In this document: positions 46,161 to 58,629 of the stretch, one piece after another
Layout of the letters: each line of letters begins with the position of its first letter
Position numbering within the stretch: position 1 is the stretch's first letter
Assembly (NCBI RefSeq): GCF_023091745.1
Contig: NC_068910.1
Location: forward strand, 176,693,170-176,757,169
Origin: Budorcas taxicolor
Taxonomy: Eukaryota > Chordata > Mammalia > Artiodactyla > Bovidae
DNA: 64,000 nt
Reading direction: 5' to 3'
Notes under the pieces: model-generated
The model's input: the letters and a program-made list of their open reading frames with translations, nothing else
What the model was told of the DNA's origin: nothing
The model's database searches: none
Position numbers and translations under genes: made by a program

Positions 46161-46614
46161 GAGAATTTAGGAGGGGTCAAAAAGAGGTGGGAGATACCAT
46201 CCCCCGATATGTCTTGTAAGACTAACTGGGAGAATTTGGGAGGGGACAAAAGGAGGGAGGGGATGCCAGCCCATAATATGTTCTGCCAACCTTCCAGAAA
46301 CCCTTGTACTGGAAACCACTTTAATTAACAAATATGTGCACTTCCAGGAAGGGTTTTGAATCATTTTGCAGGGGCAAAATGATTGGCCAGAGGCAACCCA
46401 GAAAGAAAACCCCATCACCATAAAACCTAAGACTGCAAGCCTCATGACAGCACAGTTCTCTAGAGTTCCCTTACTCTCCGGCTCTCCACCTAGTGCCTAT
46501 TCCCAATATATTCTTTTGCTTTGTTAGCATGTGTTTCTCCTTAGACAATTCATTTCTGAGTGGTAGACAAGAGCTCACTCTCAGGCCATGGAAGGGGTAC
46601 CCTTTTGGTAACAA
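46161..46614 (+). mobile_element. Probable endogenous-retrovirus LTR (solitary)
   Basis: The right end reads GAGTGGTAGACAAGAGCTCA, then GGCCATGGAAGGGGTACCCT and GGTAACA, typical of a class I-type LTR end. The left part has two diverged tandem units starting GAGAATTT (46161-46229 and 46230 to about 46297). No viral gene is present. It may extend left beyond the SINE. Confidence 0.55.
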
Positions 46615-47683
46615 AAGTAGTCCTCCCAGCTGCTATGCATAAGTTATTATGAGCGGAACGCAAGTTCTAGAAGGATGCAGAGTAGACCCTTCAAAGCTGT
46701 CCTTGTATGTAGCACTTACAAATTCTTGATATTTTTAAAGGCCCTTTAAGTGCACCACTGAGCTAGCAAGAAATGAAAGGAAAATCTGAAAAGCCAAAAG
46801 CTAGGAATCCAGAAAGGCATTTGAGTGATGAAAGTGGTGTTGCCCTGGTGACATTTACCTATCTCAGAAGGTCTTATCAAACCTAGGTGATCTAGAGCTT
46901 CAATTTTAACAAAATCTGTGACTCCTTACAAAACCTAGTCCAGAACAAGGTGAAAGCCAGGTCAGATTCCTACATAAAGTCGAGATGACTAAAAAGGAAC
47001 ATCTGCAGTGAAAAGGTGAACTAGAAAAAAAGAAAAAAACTCAAATCCCACTTTCACTCTTTCCTACTCCCTAAACATAAATACATATATATATTTTTTA
47101 AGCCTCCACTTCAGGTAAGTAAATTTATACCAAAAAGCTTCCAGTGAAAATTCATGATCAGACCAGACCTCAGATGGATATAGGGCTGAGATTTATACTA
47201 ATTGTGCAGCCTGAAAATTCCCAAGTTAAAAATTCTTAGTAAAGTGGTCCCAGCTAGACTATGCCAAACAAAAATTGAGAGAATTATCACTACCTACTCT
47301 CACTAAAGGAACTTGTTGAGAATGAATTTCTGAAACAAAATAATGCTAGATATGAGATCTTATATTCAAGAAGAAATAGTAAGCAAAGAAAATAGTAATA
47401 ATATAGGTAAATCTAAGGAAACACTGATGAAAAAATGTATGGGAATAAAAAAAGATCACCTAAAATACTAGGCAATGGTGATGTGTAACTCAGGAAAGTA
47501 TTAAATAGAGTTCAAACACTCTACAGCGCTTACTTAGGTTGTTGGAAAGGAGGATAATGATACTAATTTTAAACCTTGTTAAATTAATTACACATGTAAA
47601 AATTACTAATTAACCATAAAAAAATAAAGTGTTTAAAGTCAAGTTTTACATAAGGAAAATAACTAGAATTAAAAGCAATATAA

Positions 47684-48058
47684 TTTTGAACTGTGGTGTT
47701 GGAGAATACTCTTGAGAGTCCCTTGAACTGCAAGGAGATCCAACTAGTCCATCCTAAACGAGATCAGTCCTGGGTGTTCTTTGGAAGGACTGATGCTGAA
47801 GCTGAAACTCCAATACTTTGGCCATCTCATGTGAAGAGTTGACTCATTTGGAAAAAACCCTGATGGTGCGAGGGATTGGGGGCAGGAGGAGAAGGGGACG
47901 ACAGAGGATGAAATGGCTGGATGGCATCACCGACTCGATGGACATGAGTTTGAGTGAACTCCAGGAGTTGGTGATGCACAGGGAGGCCTGGTGTGCTGTG
48001 ATTCATAGGGTCGCAAAGAGTCAGACATGACTGAGTGACTGAACTGAACTGAACTGAA
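47684..48058 (+). mobile_element. BovB LINE 3' fragment
   Basis: It runs from TTTGAACTGTGGTGTTGGAG to the CTGAACTGAACTGAA tail. 5'-truncated and young-looking. Confidence 0.9.
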
Positions 48059-48261
48059 TGATAAGGAAAGAGAAAAAATGAAATTCTAGAAATAAAATTG
48101 TAAAAATTAATCCAAAGATGTTAATTATGGGCTTCGCTGTTGGCTCAGATGGAAAAGAATATATTAATTATAATAAATACAATTGGATCCGATTTTCCAA
48201 TTATAGGACAAAGATTGTAATACAACAAATAAAAGCCAGCTATCTTATGTTTAAGAGACAC

Positions 48262-48473
48262 GTGCGTGCTAGGTTGTTTCAGCCGTGTCCGACTCTTTGT
48301 GACCCTATGGACTGTAGCCTGCAGGCTCCTCTGTCCGTGTGATTCTCCAGGCAAGAATACTGGAGTGGGTTGCCATTCCCTACTCCAGGAGGTTTTCCTG
48401 ATCCAGGGATCAAACCTGGGTCTCCTGCATTGCAGGCAGATTCTTTGCTGTCTCAACCACCAGGGAAGCCCAA
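48262..48473 (-). mobile_element. Bov-tA SINE
   Basis: It runs from CGTGCTAGGTTGTTTCAGCC to the head CAACCACCAGGGAAGCCC. AAGAGACAC flanks both sides (about 48252 and 48472), giving a target duplication. Confidence 0.92.
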
Positions 48474-49129
48474 GAGACACACTTACAACCTGATAATATA
48501 GAATGGTTGAAAGCCAAATGATGTTAAAAAAAGATACTTCAAACAAATGTTAACCAAAAGCGAGCTGGTATAGCTATATTGTAATCAGACAAAATAAATT
48601 TAAAACTTACCAAAGAAAGATAGTGATCAGTTCAGCAGGGTGATACAATTCTAAACTTGATTAGATCCAGTACTATAACGTTTAAATATGTACTGTAAAA
48701 AAAAAAAAAAAAAACACAGCAGAATTGCAAGAGGAAAATTATAATTGACCATGAGAATGGGTGATTTTACTACATCATTCATGATATTTGACAAATCATG
48801 TACATAGCAGTAATGATACAAAAGATCTAAATAACAATATTAAAAGCATGCCTAATGGAATATATTGAACATTTTACCCAAGAACTGGAGAAAACACATT
48901 TTTTTTAAGCACCCACTGAATATTTATAAATATTGATTACATATCAAATTGTTAAACAAATACCAATGAATTTCAAAGACTTTTCGTTATAAATAACATA
49001 TTCTCGGAACTTAACACAAGTAAAGAAAGCTAAATCAAAATCACACGTACACTTAGAAATTGTTAAATGGTGCACACAAACACTTTTACATATGTTAAAG
49101 ACAAGAATACAGGCCCCAAGTGGAGTGTA

Positions 49130-49470
49130 GCGTATGTTAATCCCCACAACACTTTAAACTGTGCCTGGACTTAATTATAGTTTAGGCTATTCCAGAAATG
49201 GAATTTTAAACTAGTCAATCAGGATTGCCTGATCAGCACTACTTAGCTAATCTGCCTGGTGGATTCCTGCCAAAGGAAAATAATCTTGCAATAACTAATC
49301 TGTCTTCTTTTTTATTTTGCCTAGTACAACTTCCGTGTTCCTCCTTCCTTTATACCTATAAAATCTCTTGCCCTGTCTAAATCTTCAGAACTCGTATCTA
49401 CCTGCTTGGTTGAATGTTTCTGCTTTTAAGAATTGTTGATTTTTATATTTTACTCAATTGAATTGTTTTT
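49130..49470 (+). mobile_element. Possible solitary LTR
   Basis: It has an LTR-like layout: GATTGCCTGATCAGCACTAC, a TATAAAATC at about 49364, then CTACCTGCTTGGTTGAATGT. It interrupts the L1. No viral genes and no confirmed ends. Confidence 0.4.
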
Positions 49471-49727
49471 AAATAAATAACACATGAATTAAAGATGAAA
49501 ACTTAAAAAACAAAACTGGATGACAACGAAAACACTGCCTATCAATTGACTTATCTATAAGGAGACTTACAGTCTTAAATGTTTTTAATTTAAAAAGAAA
49601 AATGTTGAAACTTCATGAGTTGAGTATTCAACTTAAAAGTTAAGAAAAGAACAACAGGAAACGTTCTAACAAAATGAAAGGAAAGAAATAATTACCTTAA
49701 AATAATAAATTCATAAAATATAATAGA

Positions 49728-49937
49728 AAGTGAAAGTGAAGTTGCTCAGTTGTGGTCAACTCTTTGAGACCCCATGGACTGTAGCCTACCAGGCTTCTCT
49801 ATCCATGGGATTTTCCAGGCAAGAATACTGGAGTGGGTTGCCATTTCCTTTCTCCAGGAGATCTTCCCAACCCAGAGATTGAACCCGGGTCTCCCGCATT
49901 ATAGGCAGACACTTTACCATCTGAGCCACCATGAGCC
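49728..49937 (-). mobile_element. Bov-tA SINE
   Basis: It runs from GTGAAGTTGCTCAGTTGTGG to CTGAGCCACCATGAGCC. Confidence 0.91.
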
Positions 49938-50867
49938 ACAAATCCGAAGCTGGATCTTACAAAAGACAAGTAAAACTGGCAAGGCTAAATGTAAGGTAAG
50001 GGAGTTAGAGAAGGTGAGGTTCAGAAAAAGGAGACTGGCACTTTACAGGAACAGATCACCTTTAATGAGGCGAGAAGGGGCAGCAATCAGATTTGCGAGC
50101 TGTTGCACTTATCCAAGAAAAGAGTAAGTATATATAGGCATGTATGTGGAAAGTTACCCACTGGAAACCGGGTGTAACCAACCTTAATGTACATTTTTTT
50201 CCTCTGGGTGAGCAAGTTCTTTGTTTTGCATAGAATGGTGGGGAGGATATGTAGGGGAGTTTTAACTCCAGGCTATTTTGAGCTGTGTAAATTTTCTTCA
50301 CTAAAAAAGATGGATGAGTCAAGGTTACAATTGAACCTTGCATGGCTTGAATAAAAGAAAAAAAAACAGAAATTAAAAGATAATGAAAATATTATATGCT
50401 GTTATATCCAATATATTTAAGAAATTAGGTAAAATGAACAGATTCCTAGGACAATACAAATTATAAAAACTGTTTTGAGAATAAATAGAGAATCTAAATA
50501 ATCTTATAATCATTAAATAAGTTTAACAGGAATCTTCCCATAAAGAAAAAAGAAATAGGCCTACACATTTTTTAAGGCAAATTCTACCTTATTAACGGGC
50601 AATTCCATTCTCATATAAACTTCCCTAGCAAATAAAGTAAGGAACAATATCTCCTAATTCATCTTATGAGATTAATATAACCTTGACACTATAACAGAAG
50701 AGTATCTGAAGAGAAAATTAAGATCAAACTCATCCATGAGTTTTGAAGCAAAACCAAAATAATGATAAACAGAATGCAGGCAGTATACAAAAATGATCCA
50801 AAAGCTAGAAATACAAATTTGTACAATAAGCATTGTATTTAGAGAACTGAGACAATACAGTTAGAAA

Positions 50868-50942
50868 TTAATCAAAGAAAGAAAGAGAAAGAGAGGAGGC
50901 AGGAAAAAGGAGAAAAGAAAAAAAAAAGAAGGAAAGAATGAA
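50868..50942. repeat. GAAA-rich simple repeat
   Basis: A-rich GAAAG/GAAA units, imperfect, within the L1 relic. Confidence 0.8.
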
Positions 50943-51104
50943 GGAAATAATGTCAAACTGTCATTGTTTGAAAATAGTATGATTGTTACCAAGTCCAAGC
51001 TTGCCCTGCTCACTGGACAACAGGCCAAGAAGTTTACAAACAGGTGTTGAGGCAAGGAATAATGACTTTATTCAGAAAGCCAGCAGACAGAGAAGATAGC
51101 AGGT

Positions 51105-51379
51105 TGCTGTTGCTGCTAAGTCGCATCAGTAGTGTCCGACTCTGTGCGACCCCACAGACGGCAGCCCACCAGGCTCCCCCGTCCCTGGGATTCTCCAGGC
51201 AAGAACACCGAAGTGGGTTGCCATTTCCTTCTCCAATGCATGAAAGTGAAAAGTGAAAGTGAAGTCACTCAGTCGTGTCCGACTCTTAGTGACCCCATAG
51301 ACTGCAGCCCACCAGGCTCCTCCACCCATGGGATTTTCCAGGCAAGAGTACTGGAGTGGGTTGCCATTGCCTTCTCCAG
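51105..51379 (-). mobile_element. Bov-A2 SINE
   Basis: It runs from GTTGCTGCTAAGTCGCATCA to GGGTTGCCATTGCCTTCTCC, with two monomers. Confidence 0.94.
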
Positions 51380-51884
51380 ATAGCAGGTTATAGTTACAAA
51401 ATAACCATCTCATCAGGGTCTGGATGTCAGTTCCTTTTTTAAAATCAGAGATCGGGAGGAGGTGAGGAAGTAAGGTAGAAAAAAGGCCATTTACCTCACC
51501 AAACAGGAGAAGATGTATTAATTTCTTCTTTTCGGTAGCCATTCACAGGTGGGCAGGGTTCTCTGAAGCAGGTCATTATGTAAGATTATATAACAAAAGC
51601 TATGGTTAAAGTCAAAACAACAGATCCAACATGGAGTCAAAATTGGCCCTTCCCTGCTACATGATCATCAATACAGGAAAATGAATGCAATCAATAAAAA
51701 ATTGTTAGTATTTGTAAAAGTGTAATAACATCACTGAATATAAAGTCAGTATTAAAAAGCTAATTGTATCTTTATACAGCAGAAATAAAATTTTAGAAAG
51801 TGCAACCTTTAAAAGACCTGTCTACAGTAACAAAGATATATATATATATGAGAAATATTTCATGCCATATCAGTAAACAAGGAT

Positions 51885-52325
51885 GTCCCAGTCATCAGTG
51901 ATTGTAGCCCTTTAAGGTGAGCCCTAAGGGAAACTCTGGAAGAAGAATGTCTGTGAACTAGCAGCCATCAGGACTGCAGCCACTCCCTATGGTGAGCTCC
52001 AAGCAAGCTCAGGATGTGAAATACAGGATACTGACCCCAGATAGCTGAGATGCACATGAAAGGAATTATTTCCATGAACCCAGACTCTTGCATCTTCCCA
52101 TAGCTTAGGATATCTGGTTTTCTTTAGTTAACAATAGTCTTTTGATGTTCAGACTATCTGCCCTTTGTTGCAAAACTTCTATATAATCTGCCTCCTCCCC
52201 TCATCTGCTTGGAGAAGTTCTCACAGGGTTACTTAAAATGCTGTCTCCCAAGCTTGAAGTCCTAATAATCCACAGCAAATAAAACACAACTCTCAACTTT
52301 TAGGTTGTGACTATTTTTTTTTAGG
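51885..52325 (+). mobile_element. Probable endogenous-retrovirus LTR (solitary)
   Basis: TGAAAGGAATTATTTCCATG, TTCTATATAATCTGCCTCCT, an AATAAA at 52279-52284 and a T-rich end fit a ruminant ERV LTR with promoter-like and poly(A) parts. No viral genes. It interrupts the L1. Confidence 0.6.
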
Positions 52326-53244
52326 TTGATATATGTATAGATAGATAATGATATAATATAATGGACATAGAAAGATTTTTTTCCTAGAAGTAAATCTCAT
52401 AAAAAACATACAAGCTATAAATCTTCCCAAAAGTTATGAAGAAAACCAGGTAAATTGAGAAACAAATCAAGAACTCAGATTTGAACATTTAATATTATAA
52501 GAATATCAATTCTTAATCTATAGATTAAATTAGATGTCAATCAAATGCTCAAAATATTTTTTGAAATATGATAAGGTGATTGTAAAATGATCATGAAAGA
52601 AACAGAAAATTATAGCTGAGACAATCCTGAAAATGAGCAAGGTAGGAGGAATTTAACCTTCTAGAAGATAAGACTTACAAATTAATTTTAATAGTAATTT
52701 ACTAATTAGCAATAGTTTATGGTTCAAAGAAAATGTATCAAATCAAATAGGGATAGAAAATATAGACTCATTTTTTAAGAAAACTTGATATATCTGTAGA
52801 GTTGGCTTATAGATAGAGAAAGAATTTTAAATTATTTAAATAGTGATAAAACCTCAGATGGAAAATACATTGCATTTCTATACAGTACACAAAATTAGCT
52901 ATATGTGAATTAGAAATTTAAATGTGGTAAGCAAAAATTTTTAAAGTGTTAAAAGTGTTAGAATAAATATAAAAGAGTATCTTATGAAATGGAATTATTT
53001 CAAAGCCCCAAAAGTTCAAAACCTAAAGAGACTGATAAATATAATTACAAATTGAATTCTATTTGCTTACAAAAAAAAAAAAGACAAACTTTAAAGAAAA
53101 TTAAAAGGCAAGTAATGCACTAGGGAAAGATATCTCCAACTCATAAAAATGGAAAATTATTAGAGTATATAAAGATCTGCAAATAGAAGCCAAGTTAATC
53201 ACTCCAAATGAATAAGAGACATAAACAGACATTAAATAGAAATG

Positions 53245-53556
53245 GGCTTCCCTGATAGCTCAATTGGTAAAGAATCTGCCAGCAATGCAGGAGACCCCAG
53301 TTCGATTTCTGGGTTGGGAAGATCTCTTGGAGAAGGGACAGGCTACCCATTGCAATATTCTTGGGCTTCCCTTGTGGCTCAGCTGGTAAAGAATCCATCT
53401 GCAATGTGGCAGACCTGGTTTCAATCCCTGGGTTGGGAAGATCCCCTGGAGAAGGGAAAGGTTTCCCATTCCAGTATTCTGGCCTAGAGAATTCCATGGA
53501 CTATTCCATGGGGTCTCCAAAGAGTTGGACAAGACTAAGCGACTTTCACTTTCATT
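53245..53556 (+). mobile_element. Two tandem Bov-tA SINEs inserted as one unit
   Basis: The first monomer (53245-53362) stops after CAATATTCTT. A second, longer copy starts at once with GGGCTTCCCTTGTGGCTCAG. A 13-bp duplication, TTAAATAGAAATG, flanks the pair at 53232-53244 and 53557-53569. Confidence 0.9.
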
Positions 53557-54257
53557 TTAAATAGAAATGACCATAACACATAATAAGATACACAATCTCA
53601 TTAATTAACAGGTAAATATCAATTAAAACTCCAACATAAAACCAAATTTTACTCACCTGACTTCTTACATACCACTGATAAGAGTATTAATTTGTTCGGT
53701 CGCACAGGAGGAAAAAACAACTGTCCTTGCAAAGGACAAAAGAGATTATTTTTAATGGAATTGAGGGAATTGGCTAGCACAAAAGTAGGAAAACTTGTTC
53801 TGTAAAGGACCAGAAAGTTAATATTTTAGGGTTGCCCACATATGTTTGTTGCTTTTTTTTTTCTTTTTTAAAACTGTTTAAGAATGTAAAAAAATTGTGT
53901 GTGGGCTCTAAGAAGCAGGCTAACTGGATTTGGCTAGCCAGTGGTAGCTTGCAGATCCCTGGCTAGCAGATCCTGCAGGACTATCTGATTCTATTGGTCT
54001 GTACAACTTTGGCTGACTCTTTATTGGCCATGCTATTTTACAATTCTGCAAAGTTATCCATTTTTGGAAACTGATAGGGAAGTACATGTATTCAAATATT
54101 TAGTAATTTGTAGGAAACTGATAGGAATCAAAATAATTATTGCTTAAAACAATACAAATAAACTTTTTCTGACAGAAATTCTGTTAATTTCCATTGAAAA
54201 GATAACCCCAAACATTACACTTAACTGGCACTGGCCAAAAAAATATTTACTGGCCAA

Positions 54258-54882
54258 TCAGTTCAGTTCAGTTCAGTTGCTCAGTTGTGTCCGACTCTTT
54301 GTGACCCCACGGACTGCAGCACACCAGGCTTCCCTGTACATCACCAACTCTCTGAGCTTGCCCAAACTGACATTCATCGAGTCATTGATGCCATCCAACC
54401 ATCTAATCCTCTGTCATCCCCTTCTCCTCCCCCTTCAATCTTTCCAAGCATCAGGGTCTTTTCCAATGAGTCAGTTCTTCACATCAGGTGGCCAAAGGAT
54501 TGGAGTTTCAACGTCAGTATAAGTCCTTCCAATGAATATTCAGGACTGATTGCCTTTAGGATCAACTGGTTGGATATCTTTGCAGTCCAAGGGAATTTCA
54601 AGAGTCTTTTCCAACACCACAGTTCAAAATCGTCAGTTTTTCAGTACTCAGCTTTCTTTATAGTCCAACTCTCACATCCATACATGACTACTGGAAAAAT
54701 CATAGCTTGACTAGTCAGACCTTTGTTGGCAAAGTAATGTCTCTGCCTTTTAATATGGTGTCTAGGTTGGTCAGAGTTTTTCTTCCCAGAAGCAAGTATC
54801 TTTTAATTTCATGACTTCAGTCACCATCTGCAGTGATTTTGGAGCACAAAAAATAAAGTCTCTCACTGATTCCATTGTCCTA
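54258..54882 (-). mobile_element. BovB LINE 3' fragment
   Basis: The tail CAGTTCAGTTCAGTTCAGTT is at the left and the ORF remnant extends to GATTTTGGAGCACAAAAAAT. A 141-codon plus-strand open frame here is antisense shadow. Confidence 0.9.
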
Positions 54883-55479
54883 TTACTGGCCAATAGAATT
54901 TTGAAAAAAAAAATTATACTGTAGAAAATCATTTAGAAAAATTTTTGCATTGTCTAGAAAAATTGAAGTACATGATTGACATTCCAGCAATTCTACCTTC
55001 AAATTCATACTTGTGCCCATGTGCATCTGGAGATGTGTGAAAGACTTCATGGCAACATTGTTTATAATAATAATAATAATATGCAAGAAACAAAAGTCAA
55101 CTTATGGAAGACTGGATAAACTATTCTAATACATTCATAAAATGGAATCCTAGAATATTACACAGAATGTAAAATAACCAATTGATGCTAAACAAATCAA
55201 TATGGATGACTCAGAAAGAAATTTTGAGTGAAAAAGCAAGCAAATCCTTTGCAGGATTGTGTAGATAAAAAGAAAACAAAAGATAAGATGATTAGGTAAT
55301 CAAAGAAGTCATAGTTTAGTGGGTAAGACAAATACAAACAAACTTTTACAATAGAACATAGTAATTTTTATAATTGAATAATATACAAAGTTCATTTGAA
55401 ATATGTGACAGGGCATTTTTTTTTTAATCATTGGGTGCATCAAAACACTTCATCACTTAATATATTTCTTATTTGATTT

Positions 55480-55985
55480 AAGGTATTTGGCAGATAAAAG
55501 AGAGGATAAGAGCAGTCAAGACAGAGAGAACATAGAGAACCTTTCTATGTCCTGAATATTGTATGAGATACCTTGCAATATTTTGATGACTTTGAGTAGT
55601 TAGTTATTGCTGAAGTGTAAAAGGCATAGGGAGGGAGGAGAGATGAGGAAGTTTCTCAAGAGAAGACTGAAGAGGTAGGAAACAGATAACGAAGAAATTT
55701 TTATGTGCTGCAAACAGTTTACATTTGGTTGCATGCAGTAGAAAGCTAGTGCAATAGTTCTTAAGAGAGGTGTCTTAAAAGCGAATGATCTAAGGCAATC
55801 AAAGGAGAGATTTTTGAGGTGGAATCATAGGACTTCGGATTTTTTTTAATATTAAAGGTACAGAAGAAGGAATCTACAGTGATTCCTGTAGTTTGGGGCA
55901 AGGAGATGGATCTATCACTTCATTGAGACAGGGAACATTTGGTGATGGTGAGCTGTAGAATGATAGGATACTGAAAGAGGAACTC
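55480..55985 (-). mobile_element. L2 LINE relic
   Basis: GAAAGCTAGTGCAATAGTTC and GATTTTTGAGGTGGAATCAT resemble the reverse complement of the L2 ORF. Diverged. Confidence 0.45.
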
Positions 55986-55989
55986 CCAG

Positions 55990-56133
55990 GTCAGTAGGTG
56001 ACTGGATGGACGCGAGTCTGAGTGAACTCCGGGAGTTGGTGATGGACAGGGAGGCCTGGCGTGCTGCGATTCATGGGGTCGCAAAGAGTCGGAGATGACT
56101 GAGCGACTGAACTGAACTGAACTGAACTGAGTT
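55990..56133 (+). mobile_element. BovB LINE extreme 3' end
   Basis: Only the last 140 or so bases remain: GATGGACGCGAGTCTGAGTG to the CTGAACTGAACTGAACTGA tail. Confidence 0.92.
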
Positions 56134-56340
56134 GTAGATAGAATGTAGAACAAATTGTTGAAATTGCCATATTTCTGTCAAATGACCGAACAACGTGAAG
56201 TTTGTTGTTTCTGACAAACTGGCAAAACATCTAAATATTTGTTATGCGCCAAAGGCAATCATTAATTGTGACAATGATACAAATAAGGCTCAGAAACATT
56301 GTAACACCAAGCTCCACTCATCAAGCAATTTTTTGACTAT

Positions 56341-56546
56341 GAAAGTGAAAGTGAAAGTCGCTCAGTCGAGTCTGAATCTTTGCGACCCTGTGGACTGTAG
56401 CCCACCAGGCTCCTCCGTCCATGGGATTCTCCAGGCAAGAATACTAGAGTGGGTTGCCATTTCCTTCTCCAGGGGATCTTCCTGACCCAGGGATCAAACC
56501 CAGGTCTCCCGCATTGCAGGCAGATGCTTTAACCTCTGAGCCACTG
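56341..56546 (-). mobile_element. Bov-tA SINE
   Basis: It runs from GTGAAAGTGAAAGTCGCTCA to CCTCTGAGCCACTG. The head is slightly truncated. Confidence 0.93.
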
Positions 56547-57833
56547 AAAACTGCATTTTAAAACATGGAATCGAGCCTCTTCTCTTGGTAAACTGTTCCA
56601 TATGCTCTGATATTGTGGGGTAGGAAAATCCGTCTGGGGACAGGCTGCACTCAACCCTCACCTGAGAACGTGACTAAGCTCAGTTACAAAGATGTGCTCA
56701 TCCCTCACATCCCCAAGATGATTACATGTTTCATCTCAGCAACACTCTAACATTCCATCACTGACACTGTACTGAGAACGGGGAGGAGAGGAGGTTTTCC
56801 AGCACAGCTTGTGCAGACAGTCAGCATTCACAAGCCTGGAACCAATTCTGGCCTGAGGGAGCCCTGCCTGTGGCCAGCACTTTGAGGATGCCCATCACCA
56901 CATACCAAGGAACATGTGCATCTGATTCACTCCCCTTAGACCTCGCGGATGCATTTCCTGTGGACATCTGTGGCCCTGGCTCTGGGGTAAGAGTGGGGAG
57001 TTGAATACTACACAGCAACAGCCACAGGAAGAATCCAGACTGTGGACAGCTGTTCAGCCTTGGCACAGTTTACCTTTAAATATCTGGTACTTTCTGAATG
57101 TGGAGGGGGAAGGGGGATGTTTACAAACAGTCAAAACTAGGAGAAGCACGATAAAGGCAAGAAATGTATCTTCTAAGCAAAACTGAAAAGGAAAGCTGGT
57201 ATCTTACCTTGATATACTCATATTTTAAGTATAATTGATTCCCGACTACTTTTGAATGCCTAATGTTTCCAGGAAAAGTGCCAAATGAAATAGAAATATC
57301 TTGATTTTAGACTCATGTTTTCTGCTTTAGTTTCTACCAATTCATTTGCAAAGATAAAGCTGAACTTTAACCCCATCCATCTTAATCCTTTCCACCAGAC
57401 AGTCATTTTTACCAATCAGATTATTACATTTACCTACACTCTCTAAGTTCAGTTGTAAAGAAAACTTAAAAAAAATTCAATCTGATCTGTACAAGCAGAT
57501 GTATGTACCTAGTGGCTTTCAGTGTATATTTTTAATAATGTTCAAAATTTCTGAATGCCAATTCCTAAATAAAACCAACTGCTCATTGCTAGAAGATACT
57601 TTTTAATGTAAAAAATCTTTTCAAGTATAGTGATTTGGGAATATTATTTAACAAGTTTGTTCAATACACATTAATGCATTGTAACTTTCAAAACTGGGCC
57701 AGGAAAATTAAAGAAATTTCACTAGGGCAAAATTAATGTAATTGAAAGCTTCAGAAATATTACACTGTGTGGTCTGTCATGTTTTTTTTTTTACTTCTAT
57801 CAAACTAATTGTATTTGTATAGACAAGTTATTT
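56547..57833. other. Unassigned flank sequence
   Basis: No exon or confident repeat was recognised in almost 1.3 kb, the longest apparently single-copy stretch in this flank. Confidence 0.4.
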
Positions 57834-58100
57834 GGAGAAGGAAATGGCAACCCACTCCAGTATTCTTGCCTAGAGAATCCTGTCAGAGGAGCCTGGTGGG
57901 CTGCTATCCATACAGTTGCACAGAGTCAGACACGACTGAAGCAACTTAGCATGCATGCATGCATTGGAGAAAGAAATGGCAACCCACTCCAGTATTCTTG
58001 CCTGGAGAATCTTGGGGACAGGGGAGTCTGGGGGGCTGCCGTCTATGGGATCACACAGAGTTTGACACAACTGAAGTGACTTAGCAGCAGCAGCAGCAGA
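57834..58100 (+). mobile_element. Bov-A2 SINE
   Basis: Two monomers are joined by a GCATGCATGCATGC linker instead of the usual TTCACTTTTCAC linker. It ends in (GCA)n. Confidence 0.93.
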
Positions 58101-58629
58101 CAAGTTATTGTCTCTTCCCCTAGTCCACGGATGATATCTGTTGGTTTTGGGTAGAGGTGGCAGTTACATTCCAAAGGGAAAATAATCTCTTCCTGTTCTC
58201 TATGGTTATGCTCATTTCCGCTGCTTCTGGAGCTGGGTAGGAAGGCAAATCCCAAAGAGGTGTTTTCGCTGGGGTTGCCTGACATCACAAAGATAAGGAA
58301 TAGGTTCAGTCTCATTCTTGCTAAATTGAGTCAGTATCTGGGTATTAAAATAGCTGAAGGTAATGGAGCCTATTCTCAGTTTGTTAAGCTGATGGTATTG
58401 CTTCTTACTCATCTGAAACTCAATGAGTTCCTTTCTGCTAAGGAATTCAGGGCCAGATTAAGAACTCTTTGAAGTAGGTGTTAATATAAAAGTAAAAAAG
58501 ATTTCTCCATAAAGTACAATTTTTCTCCTCTTTTAGTATCTTCAATAAATTGCTAAGGCACCATTTCACATTCTAGCAAGAAATTAATACTCCTCTAAAA
58601 TGCCTCAGAGCAAAAGGGTCAGGTTAGTG
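58101..58629. other. Unassigned flank sequence
   Basis: No gene or confident repeat was recognised. Confidence 0.4.

Larger units (their letters stand above)
47200..55330 (+). mobile_element. Decayed, heavily interrupted L1 (L1M-type)
   Basis: Collinear L1-like pieces in one orientation: an upstream part (GGTAAATCTAAGGAAACACT, about 47400), endonuclease-region text (AAGAGACACACTTACAACCT, about 48470; GCTGGTATAGCTATATTGTA), reverse-transcriptase-region remnants (50340-50870 and 51660-51880), and 3' ORF2 text (AATGCACTAGGGAAAGATAT, about 53115; CTTATGGAAGACTGGATAAA, about 55100). Many stops. It is split by the BovB, SINE and LTR entries listed here. Whether it is one element or two overlapping ones is inferred from collinearity. 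Confidence 0.6.
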
